Source: Verrucomicrobiota bacterium
GTDB lineage: Bacteria; Verrucomicrobiota; Verrucomicrobiia; JABWAM01
Direction of reading: 5' to 3'
DNA length: 61,500 nucleotides
NCBI GenBank assembly: GCA_023269615.1
Contig: JAHFSY010000025.1
Coordinates: forward strand, 1-61,500
Notes under the pieces: model-generated
Databases searched by the model: none
Told to the model about the DNA's origin: nothing
Seen by the model: only the letters and a program-made list of their open reading frames with translations
Made by a program: the position numbers and the translations under genes
Shown: positions 9,869-19,118 of the stretch, piece after piece
Position numbering within the stretch: position 1 is the first letter of the stretch
Layout: each line of letters opens with the position of its first letter

Positions 9869-9942
9869 ATGCTGGATTCTGGATGATCGTTTTGGAATAC
9901 TGGGCGCCCACTATTTCGCATTCCGCATCCAACATCCAGAAT
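9869..9942. repeat. dispersed GGATTCTGGATG-type repeat remnant
   Basis: The gap between the glycosyltransferase and mqnP holds imperfect copies of a CTGGATTCTGGATG unit at about 9871-9885, and its inverse (CATCCAACATCCAGAATG) at 9926-9943. The pattern extends to the first bases of both genes. It resembles the CATGGAGCAT/CATGGAACAT unit array at 19126-19157 in style but not in exact sequence. It is low-complexity and its boundaries are uncertain. Confidence 0.4.
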
Positions 9943-10804
9943 GAACCGCCTCAAGGAGCTTCGCCATTTTTCAGATTTCGTGAAGCTCTCGCACTCGGTC
10001 TTCGCGATGCCATTCGCTCTTGCTTCGCTCGTGATGGCTCTACGCGGATGTCCTGGATGGAGAATCCTTGGCCTGGTGATGGTGGCCGTGGTAGCTGCCC
10101 GCACGGCGGCCATGGGCTTCAACCGGATCGCTGACATGCGATTCGATGCAGCCAATCCCCGCACGGCGGAGCGTCATCTTCCATCGGGAAAGATGTCCAT
10201 GCCCGTTGCATGGGGGATTGTCCTCGTGTCGTCGATTGCGTTTGTCTTCATTTCCGCGGCGATCAATCCACTGGCGCTGAGGCTTTCGCCCGTGGCGCTG
10301 GCGGTGGTGCTGGGTTATTCCCTGACGAAGCGCTTTACGCGTTTTAGTCATTTTTTTTTGGGCGCGGCGCTGGGGCTTGCCCCGCTGGGAGCGTGGGTGG
10401 CGGCGCGCGGCGAAGTGGCGGATCCCGCACCATGGCTTCTTGCGCTGGCGGTGATGTTCTGGGTGGCGGGATTCGACATGATTTACGCGCTGCAGGATGC
10501 GGAGTTTGACCGCGCGCACGGGCTTCACTCGATGATTGTTTCGCTGGGGGCGTCCCGCAGCTTACAGCTCGTGCGACTGCTTCACGGCGCGATGCTTCTC
10601 ATCCTGGTGGCAGTGGGTTTTCTTTTACAGATGCGCTGGCCCTATTTTGCCGGGCTTGTGATCGTTCTGGCAAGCCTCGTATGGGAACAGGTATTGATCC
10701 GCAAGCTGAATCAGGGCAACCTTCAGCTCGCCTTCCTGCAGGCCAATGCCGCCGCCAGTTTCGGATATCTCGCAGCGGTGATGATGGGTGTGTTTGCAGG
10801 ATAG
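9941..10804 (+). CDS. mqnP: UbiA-family prenyltransferase, menaquinone (futalosine) route MqnP-like
   Basis: An integral membrane prenyltransferase of 287 residues with about eight hydrophobic segments. The first Asp-rich motif is NRIADMRFDAANPRTAERHL and the second is DMIYALQDAEFDRAHG; these bind the Mg-diphosphate of the polyprenyl donor. UbiA proteins next to mqnE are normally the menaquinone-pathway MqnP rather than ubiquinone UbiA, and mqnE starts only nine bases after this stop. I infer that it prenylates the 1,4-dihydroxy-6-naphthoate intermediate. Confidence 0.85.
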   Translation: MNRLKELRHFSDFVKLSHSVFAMPFALASLVMALRGCPGWRILGLVMVAVVAARTAAMGFNRIADMRFDAANPRTAERHLPSGKMSMPVAWGIVLVSSIAFVFISAAINPLALRLSPVALAVVLGYSLTKRFTRFSHFFLGAALGLAPLGAWVAARGEVADPAPWLLALAVMFWVAGFDMIYALQDAEFDRAHGLHSMIVSLGASRSLQLVRLLHGAMLLILVAVGFLLQMRWPYFAGLVIVLASLVWEQVLIRKLNQGNLQLAFLQANAAASFGYLAAVMMGVFAG

Positions 10805-10813
10805 CCCATCCCC

Positions 10814-12010
10814 ATGCTGACTCGCATTCAACAAAAACTCCTCGCGGACCATCGTCTGCAAGAGATCCATGCGAAGGTGGAGTCGGAGTCGCGTCTCACG
10901 GAAGAGGATGCCATGCGCCTATACGAAGTACGCGATCTCAATGCGCTCGCGTTTCTCGCCAGCATCCCGCGCGAGCGCAAGAACGGCAACAAGGCGTACT
11001 ACATCCTCAACCGCCACATCAATTATTCGAACCTCTGCATCCTCTCCTGCCAGTTCTGTTCCTTTGCAAAAAAGAAGCGTGATGCCGAGGCATACGAATT
11101 TACCATCGAGGAAATGGTGGGGAAGGCAACGAGCGCCCTCGGCATGGGGATCACGGAAATTCACATGGTCGGGGGCCTGCACCCGTCGTGGAAGTTCGAC
11201 CACTATGAGGCGCTCTTGCGCGCCCTGAAAAAAATCGATCCGCGTCTTCACCTCAAGACATTCACCGCCATCGAGATCCTGCACCTGGCATGGATGGGCA
11301 AGCTCAACGTGGCGGAAACGCTGGAACAGCTGCATGCGGCAGGGCTCGACTCCCTGACGGGCGGGGGCGCTGAAATTTTTTCCCAGCGCGTGCGCGACCA
11401 GATTTGCCGTGGCAAGGAGACGGCGGAGGAATGGCTCGACGTCCACCGCACGTGGCATCGCATGGGAGGCCGCAGCACCTGCACGATGCTTTATGGGCAC
11501 GTGGAAACCATCGCCGAGCGCGTGGATCATCTCAAGCGGTTGCGCGCGCTGCAGGATGAAACACGCGGGTTCACGGCATTCATTCCATTGCCCTTCCATG
11601 CGGAGAACAACAAGCTCTCGCATATTCCGGAGCCGACCGGCTTCGAAAATCTGCGCAACCTCGCCATCGCGCGCCTCTATCTCGACAACTTCGACCACAT
11701 CAAATGCTACTGGATCAACCACAGCCTCAAGCTCGCGCAGATTTCGTTGAGCCACGGCGTCGATGATCTCGACGGCACGGTCCTTGAGGAAAAGATTTAT
11801 CACATGGCCGGGGCAAAAACGCCGCAGGAACAAACCGCCTCCGAACTCGTGAAGGCAATTCGCGAAGCCGGGCGCATCCCCGTGCAGCGCGATTCCCTCT
11901 ACAATGAGATCGCGCGTCCGAAGGATGAGAAGCCTGCCGCCGCCCCCGACGAAACGACCCTGTCGCCCGGCCATAATCCAGCCACCGAATCCAATCTCGC
12001 CACAGCCTAA
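10814..12010 (+). CDS. mqnE: aminofutalosine synthase MqnE
   Basis: A radical SAM enzyme that joins SAM and 3-[(1-carboxyvinyl)oxy]benzoate to form aminofutalosine, the entry step of futalosine-dependent menaquinone synthesis. It has 398 residues. The radical SAM cluster motif is C-x3-C-x2-C in NLCILSCQFCSFAKKK. Family blocks include NRHINYSN, EIHMVGGLHPSW, LDSLTGGGAEIFS and FIPLPFHAENN. About 35 extra C-terminal residues are Pro/Ala/Thr-rich and probably disordered. It is tightly linked to mqnP, so the two probably form an operon. Confidence 0.95.
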   Translation: MLTRIQQKLLADHRLQEIHAKVESESRLTEEDAMRLYEVRDLNALAFLASIPRERKNGNKAYYILNRHINYSNLCILSCQFCSFAKKKRDAEAYEFTIEEMVGKATSALGMGITEIHMVGGLHPSWKFDHYEALLRALKKIDPRLHLKTFTAIEILHLAWMGKLNVAETLEQLHAAGLDSLTGGGAEIFSQRVRDQICRGKETAEEWLDVHRTWHRMGGRSTCTMLYGHVETIAERVDHLKRLRALQDETRGFTAFIPLPFHAENNKLSHIPEPTGFENLRNLAIARLYLDNFDHIKCYWINHSLKLAQISLSHGVDDLDGTVLEEKIYHMAGAKTPQEQTASELVKAIREAGRIPVQRDSLYNEIARPKDEKPAAAPDETTLSPGHNPATESNLATA

Positions 12011-12015
12011 GTGAG

Positions 12016-12127
12016 GATTTTTGACAGGATTTTAATTCATGTGGCAGTTGAACTGGATCACGCAGCGCGGCGCGCTGCGTGATCCAATTCTGTTAATCCT
12101 CCAAATCCCGTCAATCCTGTCAAAATT
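12016..12127. repeat. palindromic repeat element, family C copy 1
   Basis: A perfect inverted repeat with 15-base arms around one G spans 12055-12085 (arm GGATCACGCAGCGCG). It is followed by several AATCCTGT/AATCCCGT-like units up to 12126 and preceded by an inverted TTGACAGGATTTTAATT unit at 12020. A second copy of the same 31-base design lies at 12890-12920, and the AATCCTGTCAAAA tail recurs at 12947 and 54032. It could act as a terminator-like hairpin after mqnE, but there is no T-run directly after the stem. Confidence 0.8.
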
Positions 12128-12233
12128 CAGGATCGGGTTTCCCCGTCGCCCTGACAACTTTTTTACAAATCTTTGACTTCTCGCTGACAACCCGATGGCT
12201 GCGTTGTGCGATCTTTCAGGAAAAGGAGATCCC

Positions 12234-12797
12234 ATGCAACCGACCGACATTCTCAACAAGATCCAGATCGCTTCACCCTGTCCCGCCCAGTGGGAGTTGA
12301 TGGACGGCAATGGCCGCGTCCGCTTCTGCGCCCAGTGCAGCAAAAACGTGTACAACCTCTCGGAGATGTCCGCCGAGGAAGCCACCAGCCTGCTCCAGAA
12401 AACCGAGGGACGCCTCTGTGTCCGCCTCTACCGCCGCGAGGATGGAACGGTGCTTACGCAAAACTGTCCTGTCGGCGCGAAGCTCGCCTGGGCAAAACTC
12501 AAGTCGGTCACCGCGGCGGTCGTCGTTGCGCTCGCCGGTGTCGCCAGTGTGATCGGGCTTGGGCAGCTGACGCTTCGTGCGCGCGAAAAATTTTCCACGC
12601 CCGTTACCACGCGAATGCCGCCGCCCGCAATGGGCACGCCCGTGGCCATCATGGGCGACGTGGCGTATCCTCCCCAGACAGCCATTATGGGAAAAATCGG
12701 CCCAGCGCCGGCCTCGACCAATGCCCCCGCCGTCGTGATGGGGGAAGCCGTGGCAACCGGCACAACAGAAAACCCACCCAAGGGCACGGAAGAATGA
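12234..12797 (+). CDS. membrane protein with N-terminal CPxxW...CxxC domain
   Basis: The protein has 187 residues from ATG 12234, preceded by a good ribosome site (AAAAGGAGATCCC). Residues 14-75 form a Cys-rich domain: CPAQWELMDGNGRVRFCAQC, then KNVYNLSEMSAEEA, then LCVRLYRREDGTVLTQNCP. This pattern recurs in hypothetical proteins of Acidobacteria, Planctomycetes and Verrucomicrobia and looks metal- or redox-linked, but no function is known to me. One membrane segment follows (about 84-105). A Pro/Ala/Met-rich tail with repeated A-I-M-G or A-V-V-M-G units ends the protein. It lies upstream of the macroglobulin gene. Confidence 0.7.
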   Translation: MQPTDILNKIQIASPCPAQWELMDGNGRVRFCAQCSKNVYNLSEMSAEEATSLLQKTEGRLCVRLYRREDGTVLTQNCPVGAKLAWAKLKSVTAAVVVALAGVASVIGLGQLTLRAREKFSTPVTTRMPPPAMGTPVAIMGDVAYPPQTAIMGKIGPAPASTNAPAVVMGEAVATGTTENPPKGTEE

Positions 12798-12820
12798 AAT
12801 CAGCAAATCCGGATGCCTCG

Positions 12821-12965
12821 CGCAACCCGCGCTACGCCGTAAGCTTCGGCGAGGCGAGAGGCGCCAAGACGCAAAGGCGGAAAAGATCCGAATCACGCAG
12901 CGCAACGCGCTGCGTGATTCAATCCTGTAAATCCCCGCAATCCTGTAATCCTGTCAAAAAATCCG
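12821..12965. repeat. repeat cluster upstream of the macroglobulin gene
   Basis: Three dispersed-repeat types abut here. A CCGCGCTACGCC...CTTCGGCGAGGCG unit lies at about 12827-12857 (family E; relatives at 19248-19275 and, inverted, 37161-37190). A GCGCCAAGACGCAAAGGCGG unit at 12861-12880 is related to 53562-53589. The second 31-base family C palindrome lies at 12890-12920 with 14 of 15 arm bases paired, followed by AATCCTGT units to 12965. No gene is supported in the 246-base gap. Confidence 0.75.
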
Positions 12966-13043
12966 TGATTCGGAAATCCCTCGCATCCACCCATCTCTTT
13001 CTCTAAATTCATCTCCGTCCAGCCTCTCCGCGAAAGGTCTCCC

Positions 13044-16000
13044 ATGAAAACCATTTCCGCATTCGGTTTATTCATCATCCTCTCCCTCCTTCCGCTCTCC
13101 GCGCTGGAAGCAGATTATTCGAATCTTAAAACGGAGGCGGAAAAGTTCTTTTCCGATGGCTCCTATGCGAAGGCTCATGAGATTTACAAGAAAGCGGCGG
13201 CCCTGGAGCTTTCCAAGGATGACAAGCGCTGGGTGGATTTCCGCCTCGCCGACACGCTCTGGCGTTCGCAGGCGGGTACGCAGACCGCCGATTCCACGAA
13301 ATTCGACCAGGCGCAGCATCAGCTCGAAGTCCTCGTGCGCGATGTCCAGCGCGTCGAGGACCATGACCGCATCTGGGTTGAGGTGCAGGAATCTCTTGGC
13401 GATTTCTGGTGGACGCGCAACAACAGCCGTAATTGGGGGCAGGCATGGCCATTCTACCAGCAGGCTCTCGACTGGTGGGCGGGCCAGCGGGTTTCCGACC
13501 TCGCGCGTGACCGCTACCTCCACCTTGTCTGGACCGTCGCCCGCCCGCCGGGCGTCGAGACGTATTATTACTACGGATATTACGGCAATACGCTGCCCCC
13601 CGACGTCCTCGAAAACGTCCTCAAGATTGCGAAGAATCCGAATGATCTTGCCCACGCGCATTATTTGCTGGCCGTAACACTCCAGCGTTACGGCGGCGAC
13701 ATCGAGCAGCGCAAACGCATCACCGACGAATTTGAAGCCGCGCTCAAGTCCGGCAAATCCAACGACTGGTATGACGACGCGCTCTTCAATTACGCCCAGT
13801 ATCTCGAGAGCAGCGGGCGCGTCATCACAGACGAAAATGGAAATGTGCGCTTTGAGCCTGATTATGTCCGCACGCTCGAGCTCTACCGCCAGTTCGTGAA
13901 GGAACACAAGAAGGGCGAATCGCGCTATTACGACCAGGCGAAGCAGCAGATCGAAAACATCACGAAGCCCACCCTTGGCGTCAGCGTCTCCAGCATTTTC
14001 CTGCCGGACTCCGAAATCCAGTACAACCTCAACTGGCGCAACGTGAAGAAGATCGAGCTCGCGCTCTACAAGGTGGATCTCACGCGCGATGTCCTGTTTT
14101 CGAAAAAGGACGAAAGCTGCGGCCAATGGCTCCAGGCGATCAACCTCACGGAGCGCGAAAAGGTGAAATCATGGACGAAGGACACGAAGGACAAGGGTGA
14201 TTACATGCCGGGCTCAGAGACGCTTCGCCTTGATGGAAAACTGCCCGCTGGCGCGTACGTTCTCGAAACGAAGGCGGATGGCATCTCCGCTCGTGACCTC
14301 GTGCTTGTCACGGACGCCTCGCTTGTGGTCAAGACCTCGGGCAGGCAGGCGCTCGCCTATTTCTGCAACGTGCTCAACGGCTCGCCCATCGCCAAGGCGC
14401 CGGTCAAGCTGTGGGAACGCAGTTACAACGGAAGTCAATGGGTCTGGCGGCAGATGTCGAAGGAAACCAATGCCGACGGCATCGTGGTGTTCGATCTCAC
14501 GACCACGCAAAACAACCTGGAATTTTTCACGAGCGCTTCGCTTAATGGCCGCCAGGCCTTCAGCGTGGGTTCGAGTTACTACTACGGACGCAATGAGCAG
14601 CCGTGGAAAATCTACGCCTTCACCGACCGCCCCGCCTACCGCCCTAAGGAAACCGTCCAGTGGAAATTCATCGCGCGCCAGTACAACAACTCGGTCTATT
14701 CCACGCCCGCCAACCAGGTGATCGAATACGAAATCTTTGACCCGCGTGGAACGAAGCTCAAGGAGGACAAGGTCACGCTCAACGCCTTTGGCAGCGCATG
14801 GGGCTCGTTCGATCTCACCGAGACGATGCCGCTCGGCGAATATCGTGTGAATTTTTACGATTCAGGACGTCACACCAGCATCGGTGGCGCCACGCTTTTC
14901 CGTCTCGAGGAATACAAGCTCCCCGAGTTCAAGGTCAGCGTCAAAACCCCGGAGGAAGACGGCAAACGAAAACTCTTCCGTCTCGGTGACAGGGTCACGG
15001 TCAACGTCCAGGCCGATTATTATTTTGGCGGCGGAGTCGCCAACGCGAATGTCGAGGTGCTCGTGTACCAGAACCCCTTTTATCGCTACTGGTTCCAACC
15101 GCATCCGTACCCGTGGTTCTACGAGGACATGTCGCCCAGCCGCAACTACTATGGCGGACAGGGCGCGATTGTGAAACGCGAGACGCTCAAGACGGACGCG
15201 ACGGGCAAGGCCTCGCTTACGTTCGACACGCCGCGCGGCGCGGGACAGGATTTCGAGTACCGCGTCGAGGCGCGCGTCACGGACGCCTCGCGCCGTGAAA
15301 TCATCGCCAGCGACAATGTACGCGTCACGCGACAGCGTTACTCGGTGAATCTCCAGCCAGAACACAACATTTACCATCCGCAGGACAAGGTGACCGTGAA
15401 AATCAAGGCGCAGGACGCCAACAACCAGGGCGTGGCCGTCGAGGGAAAATTGAAGGTGACTCGCGATTACTGGTACGAAATCTGGATCAATCCCGCGGGC
15501 AAGGAAGTGAAGTGGGACGAGGTGAAGGCGATGCGCTCGCGCATTGGAATCTTCCCGCCGCGCCCGGCGACACCCGATGAACCGGGCTGGCGTCTCAAGT
15601 TCCGTGGCTATCAGCACGATGAAATTCTTACGCGGACGGCAAAGACAAATGCCGAGGGCGAAGCCGAATTCAAATTCACGCCGGAAAACGACGGCTATTA
15701 TCGCGTGGCGTGGTCGAGCGAGGACAAGCCCGGCCCGCAGGTGCAGGCCGAAACCACCGTATGGGTCGCCACCAATGCCACGAGTGACATCGGCTACATG
15801 AACGGCGGACTGGAGATCATTCTCGACAAGGACACATTCCGCGTCGGGCAGAAAGCGCCCGTGATGCTCTGCACGCCCGCAAACGACCGTTACGTGCTCT
15901 TCAGCATCGAGGGCGATGATCTTTACAGCTGCCAGCTTGTCCACATCACCGGCAACGTGAAGCTCGTTGAAATCCCGATCGAGGAGAAACACGTCCCGAA

Positions 16001-19000
16001 CATCTTCCTCAGCGCCGCAATGGTCAGCGACCGCCAGTTTTTTTCGGACACCAAACAAGTCATCGTGCCGCCCGTGGAAAATTTCCTCAAGGTGGACGTG
16101 AAACCCGACCGCGAACAATACCAGCCGCGTGAGGAGGGAACCTTCACGATCACCACGCGCAACGCCGATGACAAACCCGTCTCGGCGGAGATCGCACTCT
16201 CCCTCGTGGACGAATCCGTCTTCTACATCCAGCAGGACCTGGCCGGCGATCCGCGTCAGTTTTTCTTTGGCACAAAACGACAGGACTACATCCAGACGCA
16301 GAGCACGTTTCAGTTCCGTCAATATGCGAAACTGGTTGAGGGTGAGGACAAGGTGCTGATGGATGAACGTCAGCGCGATCAAGTCGCTTTCCGGCAAAAC
16401 TGGCGAGGGGATTACCTCAAAAAAAGCGAGGAATCAGAGGCGTATGACGACAAGGACTTCGGTCGAGGATTTTCCGGGAGGAAGGGTGCGAGAGCACATG
16501 GTATGGTGGCCCAGGACGCTGTCGATTTACCTGCGTCCAGCGAAGTGTCTGCGCTCGGAGGTGCGATGAGAGAAACCATGTCACGCTCGGAAGGGATGAA
16601 ACAGAAGGCTGCCAAAGCTCCTTCCGAATCCACCACCGAGCCCGCCGTCCAGGTCCGCAGTGATTTCCGCTCAACCGTTCTCTGGAAACCCGACCTCGTC
16701 ACGGACAAGGATGGCAAGGCGACGGTGAAGGTGAAATATCCGGATTCGCTCACGGGCTGGAAGGCCACCGCCCGCGTTGAATCCGCCGCCAACCAATTCG
16801 GCATCGCCGACGCCACCACGCGCACGAAGCAGCCGCTCATCTGCCGCCTCGAAGCGCCGCGCTTCTTTGTCGTGGGCGACAAGGTCACGATCTCTGCGGT
16901 GGTCAACAACAACACGGACAAGGATCTGAATGTTGTGGCCAATCTGAATCCGGACTGGCCGCGTTCCGAATGGTCGGTGATTGAGCCGATGGGAGCTTGG
17001 AAAGGCGGTCTTTCCACCAAGGAAATCAAGGTCAAGGCCAACAGCGAAGCCCGCTGGGATTGGCAGGTGTTGGCGAAGCAACCCGGAAACGTGCGGTTGA
17101 AAGTCGTCGCACACGGCGACAAATATTCCGATGCGATGGAAAAGGATTACGTCGTCCACGAACACGGCATCGAAAAGTTCATTTCCAAGTCCGGCAAGGT
17201 GCGCGGCAATGCCATCACCGTGAAACTCGACATCCCCAAGGAACGCAAGCCAGCTTCCACCACGCTCAACGTTCAGGTCTCACCCTCGATGGCGGTTACG
17301 ATGCTTGATGCACTCCCGTATCTGATCCATTACCCGTACGGTTGCACGGAGCAGACGATGAGCCGTTTCCTTCCCGCCGTCATCACTGCGAAAACACTGC
17401 GCGATCTTGGACTCAAACCGGAGGAGGTGATGGGGCGCGTATTCGGCGGCATCGAGTTCAAAAAAGCACCTCTTGAGAAAAAACAGGACTTGAAGAAGCT
17501 CGATGACATGGTGGAGAAGGGGCTCGCCCGGCTCTACGACTTTCAGCATGGCGATGGCGGGTGGGGCTGGTGGAAGGAGGGATCGAGCGATCATTACATG
17601 ACGGCCTATGTCGTGTGGGGCCTTACCCTTGCGCGTGACGCAGGCGTGGAGTTGCGGGGAGGAGTGCTCGAAAATGGCGTGAACTACCTGAACAAGGAGA
17701 TTGTCGAGGAGGAGGAAAACTTTGATCAGCAGGCGTGGATGCTTTACGCGCTGTCATCGTACCATGCTTCGACCAAGGCCGGGGCCGTTGGTAAATTCCA
17801 GGCCAAGGCGTTCGACAATCTCTGGAAGAATCGTGACAGGCTCAACGCCTACACACGCGCGCTGCTCGCGTTGAGCGCGCATCAGTATGGTTACACCGAC
17901 AAGGCGAAGACGCTCATCGAGAACCTGGAGAACGGCGTCAAGGAGGACAAGACGCCCGACACGTCGGTCGTGATGGAAGGCGAACAGGAATCGCACGCGG
18001 GCGTGATCGGCACCGCGCATTGGGGCGAGGATGGCATCTACTGGCGCTGGTCGGAGGGCGGCATCGAGGCGACTGCGTTCGCGCTGCGCGCCATGCTGGC
18101 CATCGACCCGCAAAATAAACTGATCGAGCCCGTCACCAACTGGCTCATTAAAAACCGTCGCGGCGCGCAATGGAGCAACACGCGCGACACCGCGTTCACC
18201 GTGCTCACGCTCAACGAATACCTGCGCAAGAGCGGCGAGCTGAAGCCTGACTTTGTCTACGAACTGCTTGTGAACGGTCATTTAATCACAAGACTCAAGA
18301 TCACTGCTGAGAATGTCTTCCAAGCGCCGAGCACGTTTGCGATCGATCCGAAGTTCATCGAGGACGGCGCAAATGAGATCCAGATCAAGCGCAAGGAAGG
18401 TAAAGGGTCGATCTACTTTGCGGCGCAAGCGGTGTACTTCAGCCTGGAAGAACCAATCCCGACCACCGGAAACGAAATCTTCGTGCGCCGCCAGTACTAC
18501 AAACTGTCAGGCCATCCCACCCTGTTGAAAGGATTCACCTACGACCGCGAACCGCTCAATGACAACGAAACCGTTGCCAGCGGCGATCGCGTGGAGGTGG
18601 TGATCACGATCGAGGCAAAAAATAATTACGAGTACCTGCTCTTCGAGGATTTGAAGCCCGCCGGCCTGGAGGCTGTGGAAATCAAAAGCGGAGAAAACCT
18701 GTACGCGAACGAACTCAAGACCGCGGCGGTCGAACGCGGAGCGCGAAACGCGGAACGCGGAGCAGGGAAAAATGCGGCTGCGCTGTCAAAAAAGAGCAGT
18801 GAGGAAACGAAAGTCGCAAGAAAAGCCTCTTCTACTTCTAAAAATTCCGCGTTCCGCGCTTCGCGTTCCGCGTTGGGGAGTTCGGCTGCGGACTTCACCG
18901 GCCGTACCGCGTGGGTCTATCAGGAGCTGCGCGACCGGAAAGTGGCGATGTTCATAGATAAGCTTCCCGAAGGAGTCTGGGAAATCCATTACGACCTGCG

Positions 19001-19118
19001 CGCCGAAGTCCCGGGAACCTTTCACGCATTGCCCGTGCTGGGGCATGCGATGTATGTTCCGGAGATCCGCTGCAATGGGAGCGAGGTGAGGATCACGGTG
19101 GTGGACGCGGAGCGTTGA
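13044..19118 (+). CDS. alpha-2-macroglobulin family protein with thioester, N-terminal TPR-like region
   Basis: A 2024-residue envelope protein that would trap attacking proteases. It has a signal peptide (MKTISAFGLFIILSLLPLSA), a TPR-like helical region (about 25-290), then macroglobulin beta domains (WKIYAFTDRPAYRPKETVQW is the typical MG entry). A variable bait-like stretch rich in Lys/Glu/Ser lies at about 1105-1210. The A2M core follows (STVLWKPDLVTDKDGKA), with the thioester C1434-T-E-Q in YPYGCTEQTMSRFLP and an alpha-alpha barrel (DGGWGWWKEG). Length exceeds the usual 1500-1900 because of the N-terminal region. No penicillin-binding protein 1C partner lies nearby. Residues of about 1897-1945 are encoded by an in-frame inverted-repeat insertion. 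Confidence 0.92.
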   Translation: MKTISAFGLFIILSLLPLSALEADYSNLKTEAEKFFSDGSYAKAHEIYKKAAALELSKDDKRWVDFRLADTLWRSQAGTQTADSTKFDQAQHQLEVLVRDVQRVEDHDRIWVEVQESLGDFWWTRNNSRNWGQAWPFYQQALDWWAGQRVSDLARDRYLHLVWTVARPPGVETYYYYGYYGNTLPPDVLENVLKIAKNPNDLAHAHYLLAVTLQRYGGDIEQRKRITDEFEAALKSGKSNDWYDDALFNYAQYLESSGRVITDENGNVRFEPDYVRTLELYRQFVKEHKKGESRYYDQAKQQIENITKPTLGVSVSSIFLPDSEIQYNLNWRNVKKIELALYKVDLTRDVLFSKKDESCGQWLQAINLTEREKVKSWTKDTKDKGDYMPGSETLRLDGKLPAGAYVLETKADGISARDLVLVTDASLVVKTSGRQALAYFCNVLNGSPIAKAPVKLWERSYNGSQWVWRQMSKETNADGIVVFDLTTTQNNLEFFTSASLNGRQAFSVGSSYYYGRNEQPWKIYAFTDRPAYRPKETVQWKFIARQYNNSVYSTPANQVIEYEIFDPRGTKLKEDKVTLNAFGSAWGSFDLTETMPLGEYRVNFYDSGRHTSIGGATLFRLEEYKLPEFKVSVKTPEEDGKRKLFRLGDRVTVNVQADYYFGGGVANANVEVLVYQNPFYRYWFQPHPYPWFYEDMSPSRNYYGGQGAIVKRETLKTDATGKASLTFDTPRGAGQDFEYRVEARVTDASRREIIASDNVRVTRQRYSVNLQPEHNIYHPQDKVTVKIKAQDANNQGVAVEGKLKVTRDYWYEIWINPAGKEVKWDEVKAMRSRIGIFPPRPATPDEPGWRLKFRGYQHDEILTRTAKTNAEGEAEFKFTPENDGYYRVAWSSEDKPGPQVQAETTVWVATNATSDIGYMNGGLEIILDKDTFRVGQKAPVMLCTPANDRYVLFSIEGDDLYSCQLVHITGNVKLVEIPIEEKHVPNIFLSAAMVSDRQFFSDTKQVIVPPVENFLKVDVKPDREQYQPREEGTFTITTRNADDKPVSAEIALSLVDESVFYIQQDLAGDPRQFFFGTKRQDYIQTQSTFQFRQYAKLVEGEDKVLMDERQRDQVAFRQNWRGDYLKKSEESEAYDDKDFGRGFSGRKGARAHGMVAQDAVDLPASSEVSALGGAMRETMSRSEGMKQKAAKAPSESTTEPAVQVRSDFRSTVLWKPDLVTDKDGKATVKVKYPDSLTGWKATARVESAANQFGIADATTRTKQPLICRLEAPRFFVVGDKVTISAVVNNNTDKDLNVVANLNPDWPRSEWSVIEPMGAWKGGLSTKEIKVKANSEARWDWQVLAKQPGNVRLKVVAHGDKYSDAMEKDYVVHEHGIEKFISKSGKVRGNAITVKLDIPKERKPASTTLNVQVSPSMAVTMLDALPYLIHYPYGCTEQTMSRFLPAVITAKTLRDLGLKPEEVMGRVFGGIEFKKAPLEKKQDLKKLDDMVEKGLARLYDFQHGDGGWGWWKEGSSDHYMTAYVVWGLTLARDAGVELRGGVLENGVNYLNKEIVEEEENFDQQAWMLYALSSYHASTKAGAVGKFQAKAFDNLWKNRDRLNAYTRALLALSAHQYGYTDKAKTLIENLENGVKEDKTPDTSVVMEGEQESHAGVIGTAHWGEDGIYWRWSEGGIEATAFALRAMLAIDPQNKLIEPVTNWLIKNRRGAQWSNTRDTAFTVLTLNEYLRKSGELKPDFVYELLVNGHLITRLKITAENVFQAPSTFAIDPKFIEDGANEIQIKRKEGKGSIYFAAQAVYFSLEEPIPTTGNEIFVRRQYYKLSGHPTLLKGFTYDREPLNDNETVASGDRVEVVITIEAKNNYEYLLFEDLKPAGLEAVEIKSGENLYANELKTAAVERGARNAERGAGKNAAALSKKSSEETKVARKASSTSKNSAFRASRSALGSSAADFTGRTAWVYQELRDRKVAMFIDKLPEGVWEIHYDLRAEVPGTFHALPVLGHAMYVPEIRCNGSEVRITVVDAER
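18733..18874. repeat. in-frame inverted-repeat element inside the macroglobulin gene
   Basis: The left arm (18733-18763) and right arm (18844-18874) are 31-base inverted repeats with 27 matches, separated by 80 bases. The arms are themselves tandem units of AACGCGGA-like octamers. The element encodes Arg/Ala/Ser/Lys-rich filler interrupting an otherwise normal C-terminal domain: the parts before (ENLYANELKTAAVE) and after (FTGRTAWVYQELRDRKVAMF) read as one domain. The frame is kept. Confidence 0.8.

Noticed and set aside
12016..12127. rho-independent terminator after mqnE
   Set aside because: The stem is strong, but no T-run follows and the same palindrome recurs upstream of another gene, so it is better called a dispersed repeat.
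14862..16397. 511-residue open frame on the minus strand
   Set aside because: It is antisense to the macroglobulin and shows no domain or plausible start; shadow frame.
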